From assembly GCF_008974265.1 (NCBI RefSeq), contig NZ_BKZW01000001.1:1736001-1800000 (forward strand): 64,000 nt of DNA, given 5' to 3'. Both the position numbers and the translations under genes were made by a program. The notes under the pieces are model-generated. The model saw only the letters and a program-made list of their open reading frames with translations, had not been told where the DNA came from and searched no databases. Shown in pieces: positions 28,781 to 36,889 of this stretch. Position 1 is the stretch's first letter. Each line of letters begins with the position of its first letter. Source of the stretch: Dictyobacter vulcani. GTDB lineage: Bacteria > Chloroflexota > Ktedonobacteria > Ktedonobacterales > Ktedonobacteraceae.

Positions 28781-29350
28781 TTATTTAACAACGATAGTAA
28801 CAGGCACATCGATAATATGCATGGGGCACATAGCGCCAGGCTTACATATCGGCCGACTACTGAAATGGAGCTGATGGGTGCCAGCTTTATCAGCATTGAA
28901 ACGCCAGACACATACTTTATCGCTCTTCAATGCATAGCCTGCTGGATGCTGTAAGGTAAGGCCCTCTGGAGCCGCTGTCGGTCCTCCCCATCTTTGGCCA
29001 AACGGGAAACGGAGCTCGACGACATCACCGGTATGAGCAGAAACTGTTGGTACGTTTCCATTAGAGGATAGGACTGTAACGTTCGCTTTAGCGGCATTGG
29101 TCACAACCGCATCACTTGGACATCCCTGGGCTGTGCCATAACCAGCCACTTGCGTGGGTGTAGAACCAGCGGACTGCGTAGGGGTAGGAGTAGGCTGGGA
29201 CGCCGTACTGCCGCCAGAGTTTCCATTATTCTGCGATTGAGCATCGCTATTTCCACAACCGGTCAGGAGTAGCAGCGCGATAATAAGCAATAGACCCAAC
29301 AGACCTACCGTAAATTTATTTTTATCAAAAAGTGTCCGAACCATACACAT
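28781..29350 (-). CDS. Secreted lipoprotein, possibly a chagasin/I42-like inhibitor domain
   Basis: The 189-residue protein has a lipoprotein signal (basic start, hydrophobic core L-L-I-I-A-L-L-L-L, lipobox L-L-T-G-C at Cys 32), so it should be anchored on the outer face of the membrane. A Ser/Thr/Pro/Gln linker of about 40 residues follows. The C-terminal domain has G-D-V-V-E-L-R-F-P-F, G-L-T-L, V-W-R-F-N-A-D-K-A-G-T-H-Q-L-H-F and R-P, an order that recalls the I42 (chagasin) cysteine protease inhibitor fold. That link is an inference; four Cys residues in the domain may form disulfides. The ATG has GGAGTG 4-5 bases upstream. Confidence 0.75.
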   Translation of the reverse strand: MCMVRTLFDKNKFTVGLLGLLLIIALLLLTGCGNSDAQSQNNGNSGGSTASQPTPTPTQSAGSTPTQVAGYGTAQGCPSDAVVTNAAKANVTVLSSNGNVPTVSAHTGDVVELRFPFGQRWGGPTAAPEGLTLQHPAGYALKSDKVCVWRFNADKAGTHQLHFSSRPICKPGAMCPMHIIDVPVTIVVK

Positions 29351-29640
29351 TATTCACTCCTTTTCAGCAACCCATTCATTCTTTATAAGATTACCTATCA
29401 ACATGACGCTATATCTATGTCAAAAGTTCCTCAAGCTGAATCCTGGCTAGCTGTAGCAAGCTTTATCCTATAATATTCGAGATTCCTCACAAGAAATACA
29501 ACTGGATACAACCTCACAAAATACGTTTCAGACTAGTATTTTTGTGCTGGAAACTTTTTAACTTTATTGATCAACTTAAATAGCTAGAATCCCCTTCTCA
29601 GGCCCTTCCACCCACTTTTTAACTGGTCCCATGAGATAAT
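29351..29640. other. Divergent intergenic region upstream of pstS
   Basis: AT-rich DNA between the leftward lipoprotein gene and the pstS regulatory region. It must hold the promoter of the lipoprotein gene. I see no gene or RNA here. Confidence 0.45.
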
Positions 29641-29679
29641 TTAACACTTGTATAACAATCGCTTAAAAATACTCATACA
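29641..29679 (+). promoter_or_regulatory. PHO-box-like direct repeats upstream of pstS
   Basis: Four hexamers follow each other with an exact 11-base period: TTAACA, ATAACA, TTAAAA and CATACA, each separated by five bases. This is the spacing and sequence type of PhoP binding boxes of low-GC Gram-positives (TT(A/C/T)ACA, N5). The array starts 129 bases before the pstS ATG, which suits control by phosphate starvation. Confidence 0.5.
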
Positions 29680-29769
29680 TAATCGACTTGAGCACATACT
29701 AACAATTGTAAAGTAGCTCACTAAAAAACCTCCACGCATTATGGAGAACTTGTCCAAAGGATTATTGTT

Positions 29770-30765
29770 ATGCTATCTAAGAAAGCCCATACCGGACGGC
29801 ACTCTACAGGTGCACGGAAATTCATGATGGGCGGCACATCTCTGTTTCTCTTTCTCTTTTTAGCTTCTCTCCTAACCGGATGCGCTGGAAATACACAGGA
29901 CTCGCAAGATTTAAGTGGGAAGTTGAGTATAAGTGGTTCAACAGCACTAAAACCGCTGGTCGATGTGGCGGCTAAAGAGTTTATGCATCAGCATCCTCAG
30001 GTGACAATAAAGGTGGCAGGTGGAGGAAGTAAAACAGGACTCAAAAATGTCAATGACAAAGTCTCTGATATCGGAAATTCAGATATTTATGTCGATCCGG
30101 CACTGTATCCGGATCCAAATATGACCGATCACATTATTTGCGTTGCGCCATTTGTGATGATTGTCCATCCAGATATTACGGTAAAATCTCTCTCTAAAGA
30201 ACAACTTATCGATATACTGTCGAATGGAAAAATTACGAATTGGAATCAAATAGAGGGTGGAAAAGATCAGCCAATTCACCCGATTGTCCGACCTGCCACT
30301 TCCGGCACACGCGCAACCTTCCGTAAGTATATTTTAGGTGGAGCAGATGAGTTGGTAGGAACACCCCTGAATGCGGACGACACCGATGCTGTTGTGAATA
30401 AAGTAGCCACCACCCCTGGAGCTATCGGCTACATTGGCCTTTCAGCCTTAAAACCTACAGTGAAAACTGTTGCCATCGACAATTACACACCAACTGCACA
30501 AACTATCAGCGATGGTAAATACAACTTCTGGTCCTATGAGCATATGTACACCCTGGGAGATAATACTCCCTTGCTTACACAATTTTTAGCTTTTATGACC
30601 AGTCCGGCGATACAGAAAAAAGCGCATGATTTAAGCTATATCACAACTGAAGAAATAAAGCCTCCCAAAGCAGCAATACTGCCTGAGCAACCATTTAACC
30701 GCTCATCCTTAGCGCTCTCGTTCTCTCATGAAAGCGAGGTTACACGCCGTGAATCATACAACTAA
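29770..30765 (+). CDS. pstS: Phosphate-binding lipoprotein PstS
   Basis: PstS captures phosphate for the high-affinity Pst transporter. The 331-residue protein has a lipoprotein signal ending L-L-T-G-C (Cys 38). The phosphate site follows with I-S-G-S-T-A-L-K-P-L, then G-G-G-S-K-T-G-L, I-G-N-S-D-I-Y and R-P-A-T-S-G-T-R-A-T-F. The S-G-S-T and S-G-T-R loops bind phosphate in the family. No pstC, pstA or pstB is adjacent. The gene instead overlaps a HAMP-domain membrane protein by 38 bases, so it may report phosphate to that receptor as well as deliver it. Confidence 0.93.
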   Translation: MLSKKAHTGRHSTGARKFMMGGTSLFLFLFLASLLTGCAGNTQDSQDLSGKLSISGSTALKPLVDVAAKEFMHQHPQVTIKVAGGGSKTGLKNVNDKVSDIGNSDIYVDPALYPDPNMTDHIICVAPFVMIVHPDITVKSLSKEQLIDILSNGKITNWNQIEGGKDQPIHPIVRPATSGTRATFRKYILGGADELVGTPLNADDTDAVVNKVATTPGAIGYIGLSALKPTVKTVAIDNYTPTAQTISDGKYNFWSYEHMYTLGDNTPLLTQFLAFMTSPAIQKKAHDLSYITTEEIKPPKAAILPEQPFNRSSLALSFSHESEVTRRESYN

Positions 30766-32731
30766 GCCAGCTACGTCATCGAGTCCTGGCCCATCTCAAT
30801 CAGGAACACCAATGTTGCCAAATACCCAGCCCTTTAGAGGAAATGATCAGCTCCGTATCCGCTCCTCGTTCAGACGTGGAGGTTCACTGTTAATTGATCT
30901 GCCGATTGGTACCCGCCTCACTCTCGGCTTCCTGACTGCTGCCTTGCTTGCCTCCCTGGTAGTTGGAGCGATCGGATTGCAGCGTTCTCAATCTTTAAGT
31001 CGGCAATCTGAATTTTATCGCAGTATTTTAACAACCAATACGAATTTAAATACAGGCACTCAATATTTACAGCTCATCAAAACTGAATCGCAAGCAATTG
31101 TAGATCAGTTGCAGGCACCACAACCATCTATTGAGACTTTGAAAAGTGACAAACTTGCACTTAAAAATCTGATCCAACGTTATGATACTCTGTTGACCGG
31201 ATATCTGAATAAAGATGTTTTAGCGAAACACCCTGAACAGCAGTCAATTCTGGCAATTACCGGACAAGATGCCACGATTACTCATCAGCAAGATGTTTTA
31301 GCAGGGAGTGCCCAGCGTACCTGGCTTACCCATAAAACAGCGCTAGTTGAGATTATGCGCTATTTTGATAACAATGATGTGGCAAAAGCCCGATATCTAC
31401 AGCAGGTTCAGGTTGAACTTACCAATAGCGACGCCTCTAGCGCCACGCGAGCGTTGATTCAGTTCAACGGACGCCTGACGGACTCGATTCAGCAGGCGGA
31501 AACAATTGAGTCGCAAAATCAGATTATCACAACCGTCATCGGATCAGTTATTGCCTTTATCTTGATCGTAATTATTGGTCTGGTGATCTCTGGCACGATT
31601 ATTCGCCGTCTGAAACAATTGCGAGAAGTAACCCAGGCCGTTGAACAGGGACAACTCAATCGTCGTGTTAATGTGATTGGACGTGATGAAATCGCGGATG
31701 TATCGGGATCAGTTAACGCTATGTTGGAGGCGATCGTCGGTTTGCTGGATGAAACACGGAATCAGCGTGACGCCCTGACTAATGCCGCCGAACATCTGTT
31801 TTCAGATATGCGCGTTGTAAGCGCCGGTGACTTACGTATTAATGCTCCCGTCAGTAATGATCCGATCGGTATGCTGGCTAACGCCTTTAACTTTACCGTG
31901 GGTCGCTTCCGGCGTTTCTTGCAGCGTACAAAAACAACAGCAGAGCAGATGGATGTCGTTGCTCGCCAGCAGATTGAGCGCTCAGAAAGCTTTACGCAAG
32001 CCCTGCTCCAGTTGAAGTCTGGCAGCAAAACAACATGGTCCCAGCCAGGAAAAGAATTGGAAGTAGCTGGTAATTCAATGGCAGGAATGAAAACCGATAA
32101 CCAGCAGATTGCTTTACTCAATCAATTGCGCCAGACACGTGAGCGCATTCAGCAGATTGCCAATGAAGAGATTATGCAACGCTTCCAGAACACGTTGATG
32201 TTGGCCGAGCAAACAACCAGTACAATTGAGCACTTGACCAACCTACCACAGACAGCCAGTACACTTAATATGCGGCCTAACGATTTGCGTACTCACTTCC
32301 AGGATGATTTGCACACATTACATGCGTTAAATCAGCGTATGACCCAGGAGATTCAGCGTTCACAGGAAATGAGCACCCGGGGATTTCAGGAAATTGAGCA
32401 AGAAATGACCCGGCTTACAAACAAAACACGACAACTCAAAGCTCAAAATGCTGATATCCCTACACCACGAGCTAACCAGGACATGCTACAGGAAATAATT
32501 AAGCAAAGTACCCATTTTGCTAATGACGTCCATGCCATGGGCCGTCAGGTCAATCATATAGCGCAGGAAGTTCGCACAAGTATTGTTAACTTCCAATTGG
32601 ATACGGTCGATAGTGGAGCCAACCTGCCAGCACTATCACAGCCTGGTTCGGCACAGTCCGGCTCTTCCCCCAATCGTCCTGCATTGCCTAAACGCCAGAA
32701 TAGCACTGGTCTACTGGAAATGCGGCACTAG
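30728..32731 (+). CDS. HAMP-domain membrane receptor without recognisable output domain
   Basis: The 667-residue protein has a disordered N-terminus and two membrane segments (about residues 64-82 and 270-292). They flank a 185-residue extracytoplasmic helical domain of the four-helix-bundle MCP type. Inside, a HAMP domain (I-R-R-L-K-Q-L-R-E-V-T-Q-A-V-E) precedes a second HAMP-like segment (S-D-M-R-V-V-S-A-G-D-L). A long coiled coil of about 250 residues follows, then a Ser/Pro-rich tail. The methyl-accepting hairpin tip and any kinase or cyclase domain are absent. It overlaps pstS by 38 bases, so the start is uncertain (GTG 30749 and ATG 30812 are also possible). Translational coupling to pstS suggests a joint sensory role. 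Confidence 0.8.
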   Translation: MKARLHAVNHTTKPATSSSPGPSQSGTPMLPNTQPFRGNDQLRIRSSFRRGGSLLIDLPIGTRLTLGFLTAALLASLVVGAIGLQRSQSLSRQSEFYRSILTTNTNLNTGTQYLQLIKTESQAIVDQLQAPQPSIETLKSDKLALKNLIQRYDTLLTGYLNKDVLAKHPEQQSILAITGQDATITHQQDVLAGSAQRTWLTHKTALVEIMRYFDNNDVAKARYLQQVQVELTNSDASSATRALIQFNGRLTDSIQQAETIESQNQIITTVIGSVIAFILIVIIGLVISGTIIRRLKQLREVTQAVEQGQLNRRVNVIGRDEIADVSGSVNAMLEAIVGLLDETRNQRDALTNAAEHLFSDMRVVSAGDLRINAPVSNDPIGMLANAFNFTVGRFRRFLQRTKTTAEQMDVVARQQIERSESFTQALLQLKSGSKTTWSQPGKELEVAGNSMAGMKTDNQQIALLNQLRQTRERIQQIANEEIMQRFQNTLMLAEQTTSTIEHLTNLPQTASTLNMRPNDLRTHFQDDLHTLHALNQRMTQEIQRSQEMSTRGFQEIEQEMTRLTNKTRQLKAQNADIPTPRANQDMLQEIIKQSTHFANDVHAMGRQVNHIAQEVRTSIVNFQLDTVDSGANLPALSQPGSAQSGSSPNRPALPKRQNSTGLLEMRH

Positions 32732-32755
32732 CGCTCTGGGAAAGGCAGGGGTGCT

Positions 32756-32797
32756 GGGGATGCAATCCCCTGATTGGGTTCCAGGGCTGTGCCCTGG
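32756..32797. repeat. Double-hairpin module beside the IS4-type element
   Basis: Two perfect small hairpins stand side by side: GGGGAT-GCA-ATCCCC (32756-32770) and CCAGGGC-TGT-GCCCTGG (32781-32797). They lie between the receptor stop and the left end of the IS. The preceding 15 bases (32740-32754) recur at 12074-12088. Confidence 0.5.
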
Positions 32798-32859
32798 CCT
32801 CCCCCTCTCCCCGAGAGCAAACATGAGTCATCCCAGATTTTAGGGATGAGCTTGTGAAA

Positions 32860-32902
32860 GAAGCGAGCATTTCTCCTCAAGAAGTGGAGAAATGCTCGCT
32901 TC
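32860..32902 (-). terminator. Long hairpin inside the left end of the IS4-type element
   Basis: A perfect 17-bp stem (GAAGCGAGCATTTCTCC with its complement) and 9-base loop. On the minus strand it lies downstream of the transposase and is followed by TTTC. It may end IS transcription or block read-through from outside. Confidence 0.6.
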
Positions 32903-33178
32903 AGTTCTCTCCAAGAAAAGCGGTTGATGAAGTGCTTCTTGCTGGTGATCTCCTTCTCCTAGAAAACCAACGGGAGAAAAGAGAACAGAACGAAGACGTG
33001 TTCACACCAAGAGCATCACCTCGGTTTCCAGCGAGAAAACAGGCATCCATGTTTTGTGTGCGATCGCTCCATATGCTGGTTGCGATCGTTGTGCTGGATG
33101 AACACCGGTCACACGCCCCCGCGGTCAGGCAGTCCTGGCCATGGAATGGTTCAGCGGTGGTGCAGGCTCAACGCCTCA

Positions 33179-34579
33179 TCAGAGCATGGTCACCGAGACC
33201 GTTGGCTGGCCTCGGCCCGACAGGGACTCCCAGTGCGGAGGCACACTTTGCCACAGCCGGCTCAGCGCCATGCGCATCCGCGCAAAGGGAGCATGAGCCT
33301 GTCGGCAATGGCGACCCGTTCGATGACAGTAGCGGCGCAGCAGCCAGCGGCGCAAGAGCGTGTAAAACGGCGCCAGCAAGGTGAGCAGAAATGCGTACGC
33401 CAGTGCTGCCAGCAGCAAGAGTTTTTCCCGTGGTTCCCACTCCCACACACGGGGGCTTTGGAAGGCCAACTCACTTTTGTTCTCTTTCCAGGTTAATTCG
33501 ATTTGCCAGCGACGGGCATACGCAAACATGATCCTCCAAGCATCGTCCGCATTGGCGATCGGCTCAGCGGTGAGCAGATACCAAGGGAGGCCACCTTTGC
33601 GTCGGGCTACCACCAACCACAATGGTTGTTCACGATGGTCTGGGTGCGTAACGGGCAAAGCGAGAATGCTGGCCATGACCCACTGGTGACGACGGCAATC
33701 CCAGACCAGACGTTGTTGCCATCCCCGTTTGCCACGTGCGATTTTCCAGGCAGCGCGCCGTTGGCCTTGTTCATCCACCAGCTGATAGTCTTTTTTCCAA
33801 CGCAATACAAAACGAAGCGAGAAGGCCACGAGCAAACCAAGCCAGAAACTGCTGGCGAAGCCTTGGTCAAAGACATGCATCACCTCGCGCCCCCAGAGCA
33901 GAACTCCTTGCAGCAACAGCTTGGCTTGCTCATCGCGTTTGAAGGAGGCACGCGCCCCGCGGCTGGTCCACCAGCGCATGCAGGCCAACGCTGGAGGGTC
34001 AGCCGACTGGTCGCAGCCCACCAGGACTACCGCTAGCCAATGAAGGCCAGGCACAAAAATGGGGCCACGAGGCGGGGTGTAGTAGCCCTTCTTCACATGG
34101 GTAAGTCGAGCCGCCTTACTGGAGCGCACCGGACCAAGATCGTCAGAAGCGATACTTTCCGGCTTCTCCCAAGCGCTCTCATCCCAGAGCGCCAGCGCAT
34201 CCATTCCAGCCTGTTTCCACGTCGCCAAACGTTGGGTGGCTCGATGCCAGAGATAGGATCGGATCAGCTCGGCAGACCATTTGGAACAATGCAACAGACG
34301 CGAAAGGCGCTTGGTGCCAGCTGGGGCTTTGTCTGGCGTGTCGAGATAGCCACCCATTTCTGAGAGGAGCAAGCCATTCACTCGATCACGGAAAGTCAAA
34401 ATCACCACCACGGTTTGCAACAACGTTCGCACGAGCCGCTTATCAATGCGGGTATCGACTTCGATGAGCAAGGGTGCAAGAAACTGAGCAAGACTCCCAT
34501 ACAATCCCTGGGCCATCTTGTCTGGAGGATATGGTGGAACTTGTGGCTCCTCAAGCCGTGTGAGATACTGAGAAGACAT
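33179..34579 (-). CDS. IS4-family DDE transposase
   Basis: The 466-residue protein carries the IS4 catalytic set: Asp in A-L-W-D-E-S-A-W-E-K, Asp in V-F-D-Q-G-F-A-S-S, and Glu in the exact Y(2)R(3)E(6)K signature, Y-A-R-R-W-Q-I-E-L-T-W-K-E-N-K. The frame is intact, so the copy could be active. The ATG at 34579 has GGAGG 8 bases upstream. The gene fills nearly the whole element. Confidence 0.93.
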   Translation of the reverse strand: MSSQYLTRLEEPQVPPYPPDKMAQGLYGSLAQFLAPLLIEVDTRIDKRLVRTLLQTVVVILTFRDRVNGLLLSEMGGYLDTPDKAPAGTKRLSRLLHCSKWSAELIRSYLWHRATQRLATWKQAGMDALALWDESAWEKPESIASDDLGPVRSSKAARLTHVKKGYYTPPRGPIFVPGLHWLAVVLVGCDQSADPPALACMRWWTSRGARASFKRDEQAKLLLQGVLLWGREVMHVFDQGFASSFWLGLLVAFSLRFVLRWKKDYQLVDEQGQRRAAWKIARGKRGWQQRLVWDCRRHQWVMASILALPVTHPDHREQPLWLVVARRKGGLPWYLLTAEPIANADDAWRIMFAYARRWQIELTWKENKSELAFQSPRVWEWEPREKLLLLAALAYAFLLTLLAPFYTLLRRWLLRRYCHRTGRHCRQAHAPFARMRMALSRLWQSVPPHWESLSGRGQPTVSVTML

Positions 34580-34726
34580 GAAAAACACCTCCTGGATTGA
34601 CTGAATATTCGTTACTTTCTTCAGTCTCTCTCGGAAGGTGTCTTTTTACAAGCCCGACCTTAAAATTCGGGATGACTCATGTTTGTTATTTGAAGTTGCC
34701 TGTCAGGACAAAACCAAGAAAGGATA

Positions 34727-35323
34727 TCAAGCCACACTCATCAACATGGCCAGAAGCTCCTCTGCATCCTGCAGAAAGCGCCCTGGAGCAAGAACCTGGT
34801 GTACCAGTCCTAAATGCATTGCTGCCCGCGCCTTGACGGTCTCAGAGCTTTTTATAAGATGCTCCAATTCCTGTTTGCTGATTACAGCTGGCAGGAGTGC
34901 CAATGTACGTGAAAAAATACGTTTCTGTTCCTCAGGTAATTGGAACTCGGCATCCTCGCGCGCAAGAACAGTTTCACAGAGCAAGGCCAACTCACAACCA
35001 GCATCCAAAGCCGCCCCCTTGACCAGCGCGACAGTTGGAATGCCTTGCTGATGAATTAGTGCGAGCCACTCCTCTATCTTCTGGGCCGCCTGCAACAGCG
35101 CCTGCCGTTGAACTGGTGTGCTATCTGCGGGTAAGTCCACCCCTGCACAGAATGCATCTTCACCCATTCCGGTCAGGACAATGAGGCGTGGGGGCTTGTT
35201 ACTAGCTTTGAGCAGGGCTTCTGAGAGTTGCTCAAGCATCGTTGCGGTCAACATATTTCGTGGATGTCTGTCAAGAATGAGCCAGAGAATGCCATTACGT
35301 TGACGGACATGAATATCCGGCAT
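34727..35323 (-). CDS. Enoyl-CoA hydratase/isomerase (crotonase) family protein, short
   Basis: Crotonase-fold proteins stabilise acyl-CoA enolates through two backbone NH groups. Here the oxyanion-hole regions are D-A-F-C-A-G-V-D-L and V-K-G-A-A-L-D-A-G-C-E-L-A-L-L, and the A-M-H-L-G-L-V-H-Q-V-L block marks the late part of the fold. The usual catalytic Glu positions are not clear. At 198 residues it is about 60 shorter than normal and lacks most of the C-terminal helices. Its stop lies only about 40 bp from the right end of the IS4-type element, so the 3' end may have been lost when the IS came in. Confidence 0.8.
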   Translation of the reverse strand: MPDIHVRQRNGILWLILDRHPRNMLTATMLEQLSEALLKASNKPPRLIVLTGMGEDAFCAGVDLPADSTPVQRQALLQAAQKIEEWLALIHQQGIPTVALVKGAALDAGCELALLCETVLAREDAEFQLPEEQKRIFSRTLALLPAVISKQELEHLIKSSETVKARAAMHLGLVHQVLAPGRFLQDAEELLAMLMSVA

Positions 35324-35563
35324 GGGGTGGTGTATCCTTAATGTTAACTTGCCATGATCTGCTGTATTCTATACAAACAGAACAGCGCGTATCCATCGTT
35401 TAGCTGCTATATATACAGTGTAGCAACCTACAAAACGATTTACGATTGTTGTAAGTATATCCTCATCTTCGCACAAATTCAAGCAGCCATTTTTCCTGTT
35501 TCTCGTTGCCAGGTCTTTCATACCGCCTGAATGCTCAAACAATGCATATTAAAGATACAAAAA

Positions 35564-35583
35564 AAGCGCCCCGTAGGGCGCTT
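35564..35583 (-). terminator. Terminator of the lytic transglycosylase gene
   Basis: An 8-bp GC-rich stem (AAGCGCCC with GGGCGCTT) and 4-base loop. On the minus strand it is followed by TTTTTGTATC, 15 bases after the stop at 35598. Confidence 0.85.
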
Positions 35584-35597
35584 ATGATCGAAAAAGC

Positions 35598-36608
35598 TTA
35601 GCCCATAATTGTATGGACGTAGTTCTGTGTCTCAAGTGGCGTATACGATAACCAGGCAGCACCACCAGCGGCCACTGCATTATTTACATTGCCAGGTCCA
35701 GCATTATAGGCTGCCAGAGCTTTGGCATAATCACCACCATATTGATTGGAGAGGTTAGCCATCATACGAGCCGCTCCATAAAGCGCATCAACTGGATCAT
35801 ATGGATTGACACCCATGCCCGCAGCAGTCGAGGGCAAAAACTGTGCAATACCAACGGCACCCACAGGAGACATAGCGTATGGATTAAAACCACTTTCCTG
35901 GTTGATCTGGCGCTCAAAATAATATGGACTGATACCATATTTGGCGGCAGCAGCATCGGCGATGGCAACATACTGGCTCTTTGGCAAATTCGTATTGACT
36001 GGAGGAGCCGGGACAACCGGAGCAACAGGGGCGGCCGGGTTCGCCTGCTTCACAACTGGTACAGGTCGGCCTGCTGCCATATCCCAGCTGATTTGTTGCG
36101 TCTGTACCCACTGTACCGCACCATCAAATAAAGGAATACCACTCTGTCCACTACCCAAAGGGGTCATAGAGAGCATAGTAAACATCAGGACACACAGTGA
36201 GGCTGCCATAGCCAGGGCGTGACGCACATGGGGATTAAGACTATGATGCTGCCCCTGCTGTAAACGCATAGCCTCCGTCGTGCGCTCGCGCTTTTTTTCT
36301 GCTGGAATGATCAATGGCGCTCGGACACCCTTTTTTACCTGAGGCTGCATAGTCGACTGCAGGGCAAGCACCAGAGATTGGGTTGTCTGCGCATTCTGGA
36401 TCACGATAGGATTGTAGCTATCGGTATTTCTGGTCTGTAACGCGGGCAACTGTTCAGTGCTGGTAAATCCTGGAAAAGGGGGTGTGTAACCATTCCGGGC
36501 GGCATCTTCACCCATCATTGCAGCAATCGTTGTTACACCTGGGACGTGCTCTCCTGTAGATCCGGTCTCATCGTCCTTAAACGATCGCAGGGAGTGAAAT
36601 TGTGCCAT
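35598..36608 (-). CDS. Membrane-anchored lytic transglycosylase (SLT domain)
   Basis: Lytic transglycosylases cleave peptidoglycan strands between MurNAc and GlcNAc. The 336-residue protein has a long disordered cytoplasmic N-terminus, one membrane segment near residues 134-152, a Pro/Ala/Val linker, and the goose-lysozyme-like SLT domain from about residue 215. The catalytic Glu is in F-E-R-Q-I-N-Q-E-S-G-F-N-P, followed by G-A-V-G-I-A-Q-F-L-P-S-T-A and A-L-A-A-Y-N-A-G-P-G-N-V. The enzyme part would face outside. A strong terminator follows it. Confidence 0.92.
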   Translation of the reverse strand: MAQFHSLRSFKDDETGSTGEHVPGVTTIAAMMGEDAARNGYTPPFPGFTSTEQLPALQTRNTDSYNPIVIQNAQTTQSLVLALQSTMQPQVKKGVRAPLIIPAEKKRERTTEAMRLQQGQHHSLNPHVRHALAMAASLCVLMFTMLSMTPLGSGQSGIPLFDGAVQWVQTQQISWDMAAGRPVPVVKQANPAAPVAPVVPAPPVNTNLPKSQYVAIADAAAAKYGISPYYFERQINQESGFNPYAMSPVGAVGIAQFLPSTAAGMGVNPYDPVDALYGAARMMANLSNQYGGDYAKALAAYNAGPGNVNNAVAAGGAAWLSYTPLETQNYVHTIMG

Positions 36609-36820
36609 TAACCTTACCTCTTAACCAAAATATTTAATACTGTATTTTACTTACTACATGTGAGTCTAACTAAATAAACTAAAGGTCGTCAATTCGTTAC
36701 GCACGTCGTAGGCCAAAAGTCATAGAAGGACGTCAATGAATTCTTAACCTTCTATTTTCACTATCTGGTCTTTGAAGTGTGGTCCGACGTTCAGTTGAGG
36801 GTCCCATCGCTCCCATTTTT

Positions 36821-36869
36821 CCCATAAAAAAAGCTCGGCACCCGGTGGGTACCAAGCTTTTTTTATGGG
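36821..36869 (-). terminator. Bidirectional terminator after the GH57 gene
   Basis: A long hairpin: CCCATAAAAAAAGCT pairs with AGCTTTTTTTATGGG, and GG/CC plus ACCC/GGGT continue inside two mismatches. On the minus strand it begins about 20 bases after the GH57 stop, and the T7 run follows the GC-rich core. Confidence 0.8.
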
Positions 36870-36889
36870 AAGAATGAGGTGATAGATGT

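Larger units (their letters stand above)
32818..34685 (-). mobile_element. IS4-type insertion sequence, about 1.87 kb
   Basis: The ends are long imperfect inverted repeats. CAAACATGAGTCATCCC is present at 32818-32834 and, complemented, at 34669-34685, and similarity continues inward for a further 25 or so bases with a few mismatches (ATTTTA, GG, GCTTGT, AAA blocks). One transposase is carried on the minus strand. I find no clear target duplication, so the outer limits could be off by a few bases. A 17-bp hairpin lies just inside the left end. Confidence 0.85.

Noticed and set aside
33056..33496. Open frames on the plus strand inside the IS4-type element
   Set aside because: They are complements of the transposase gene without ribosome sites or motifs.
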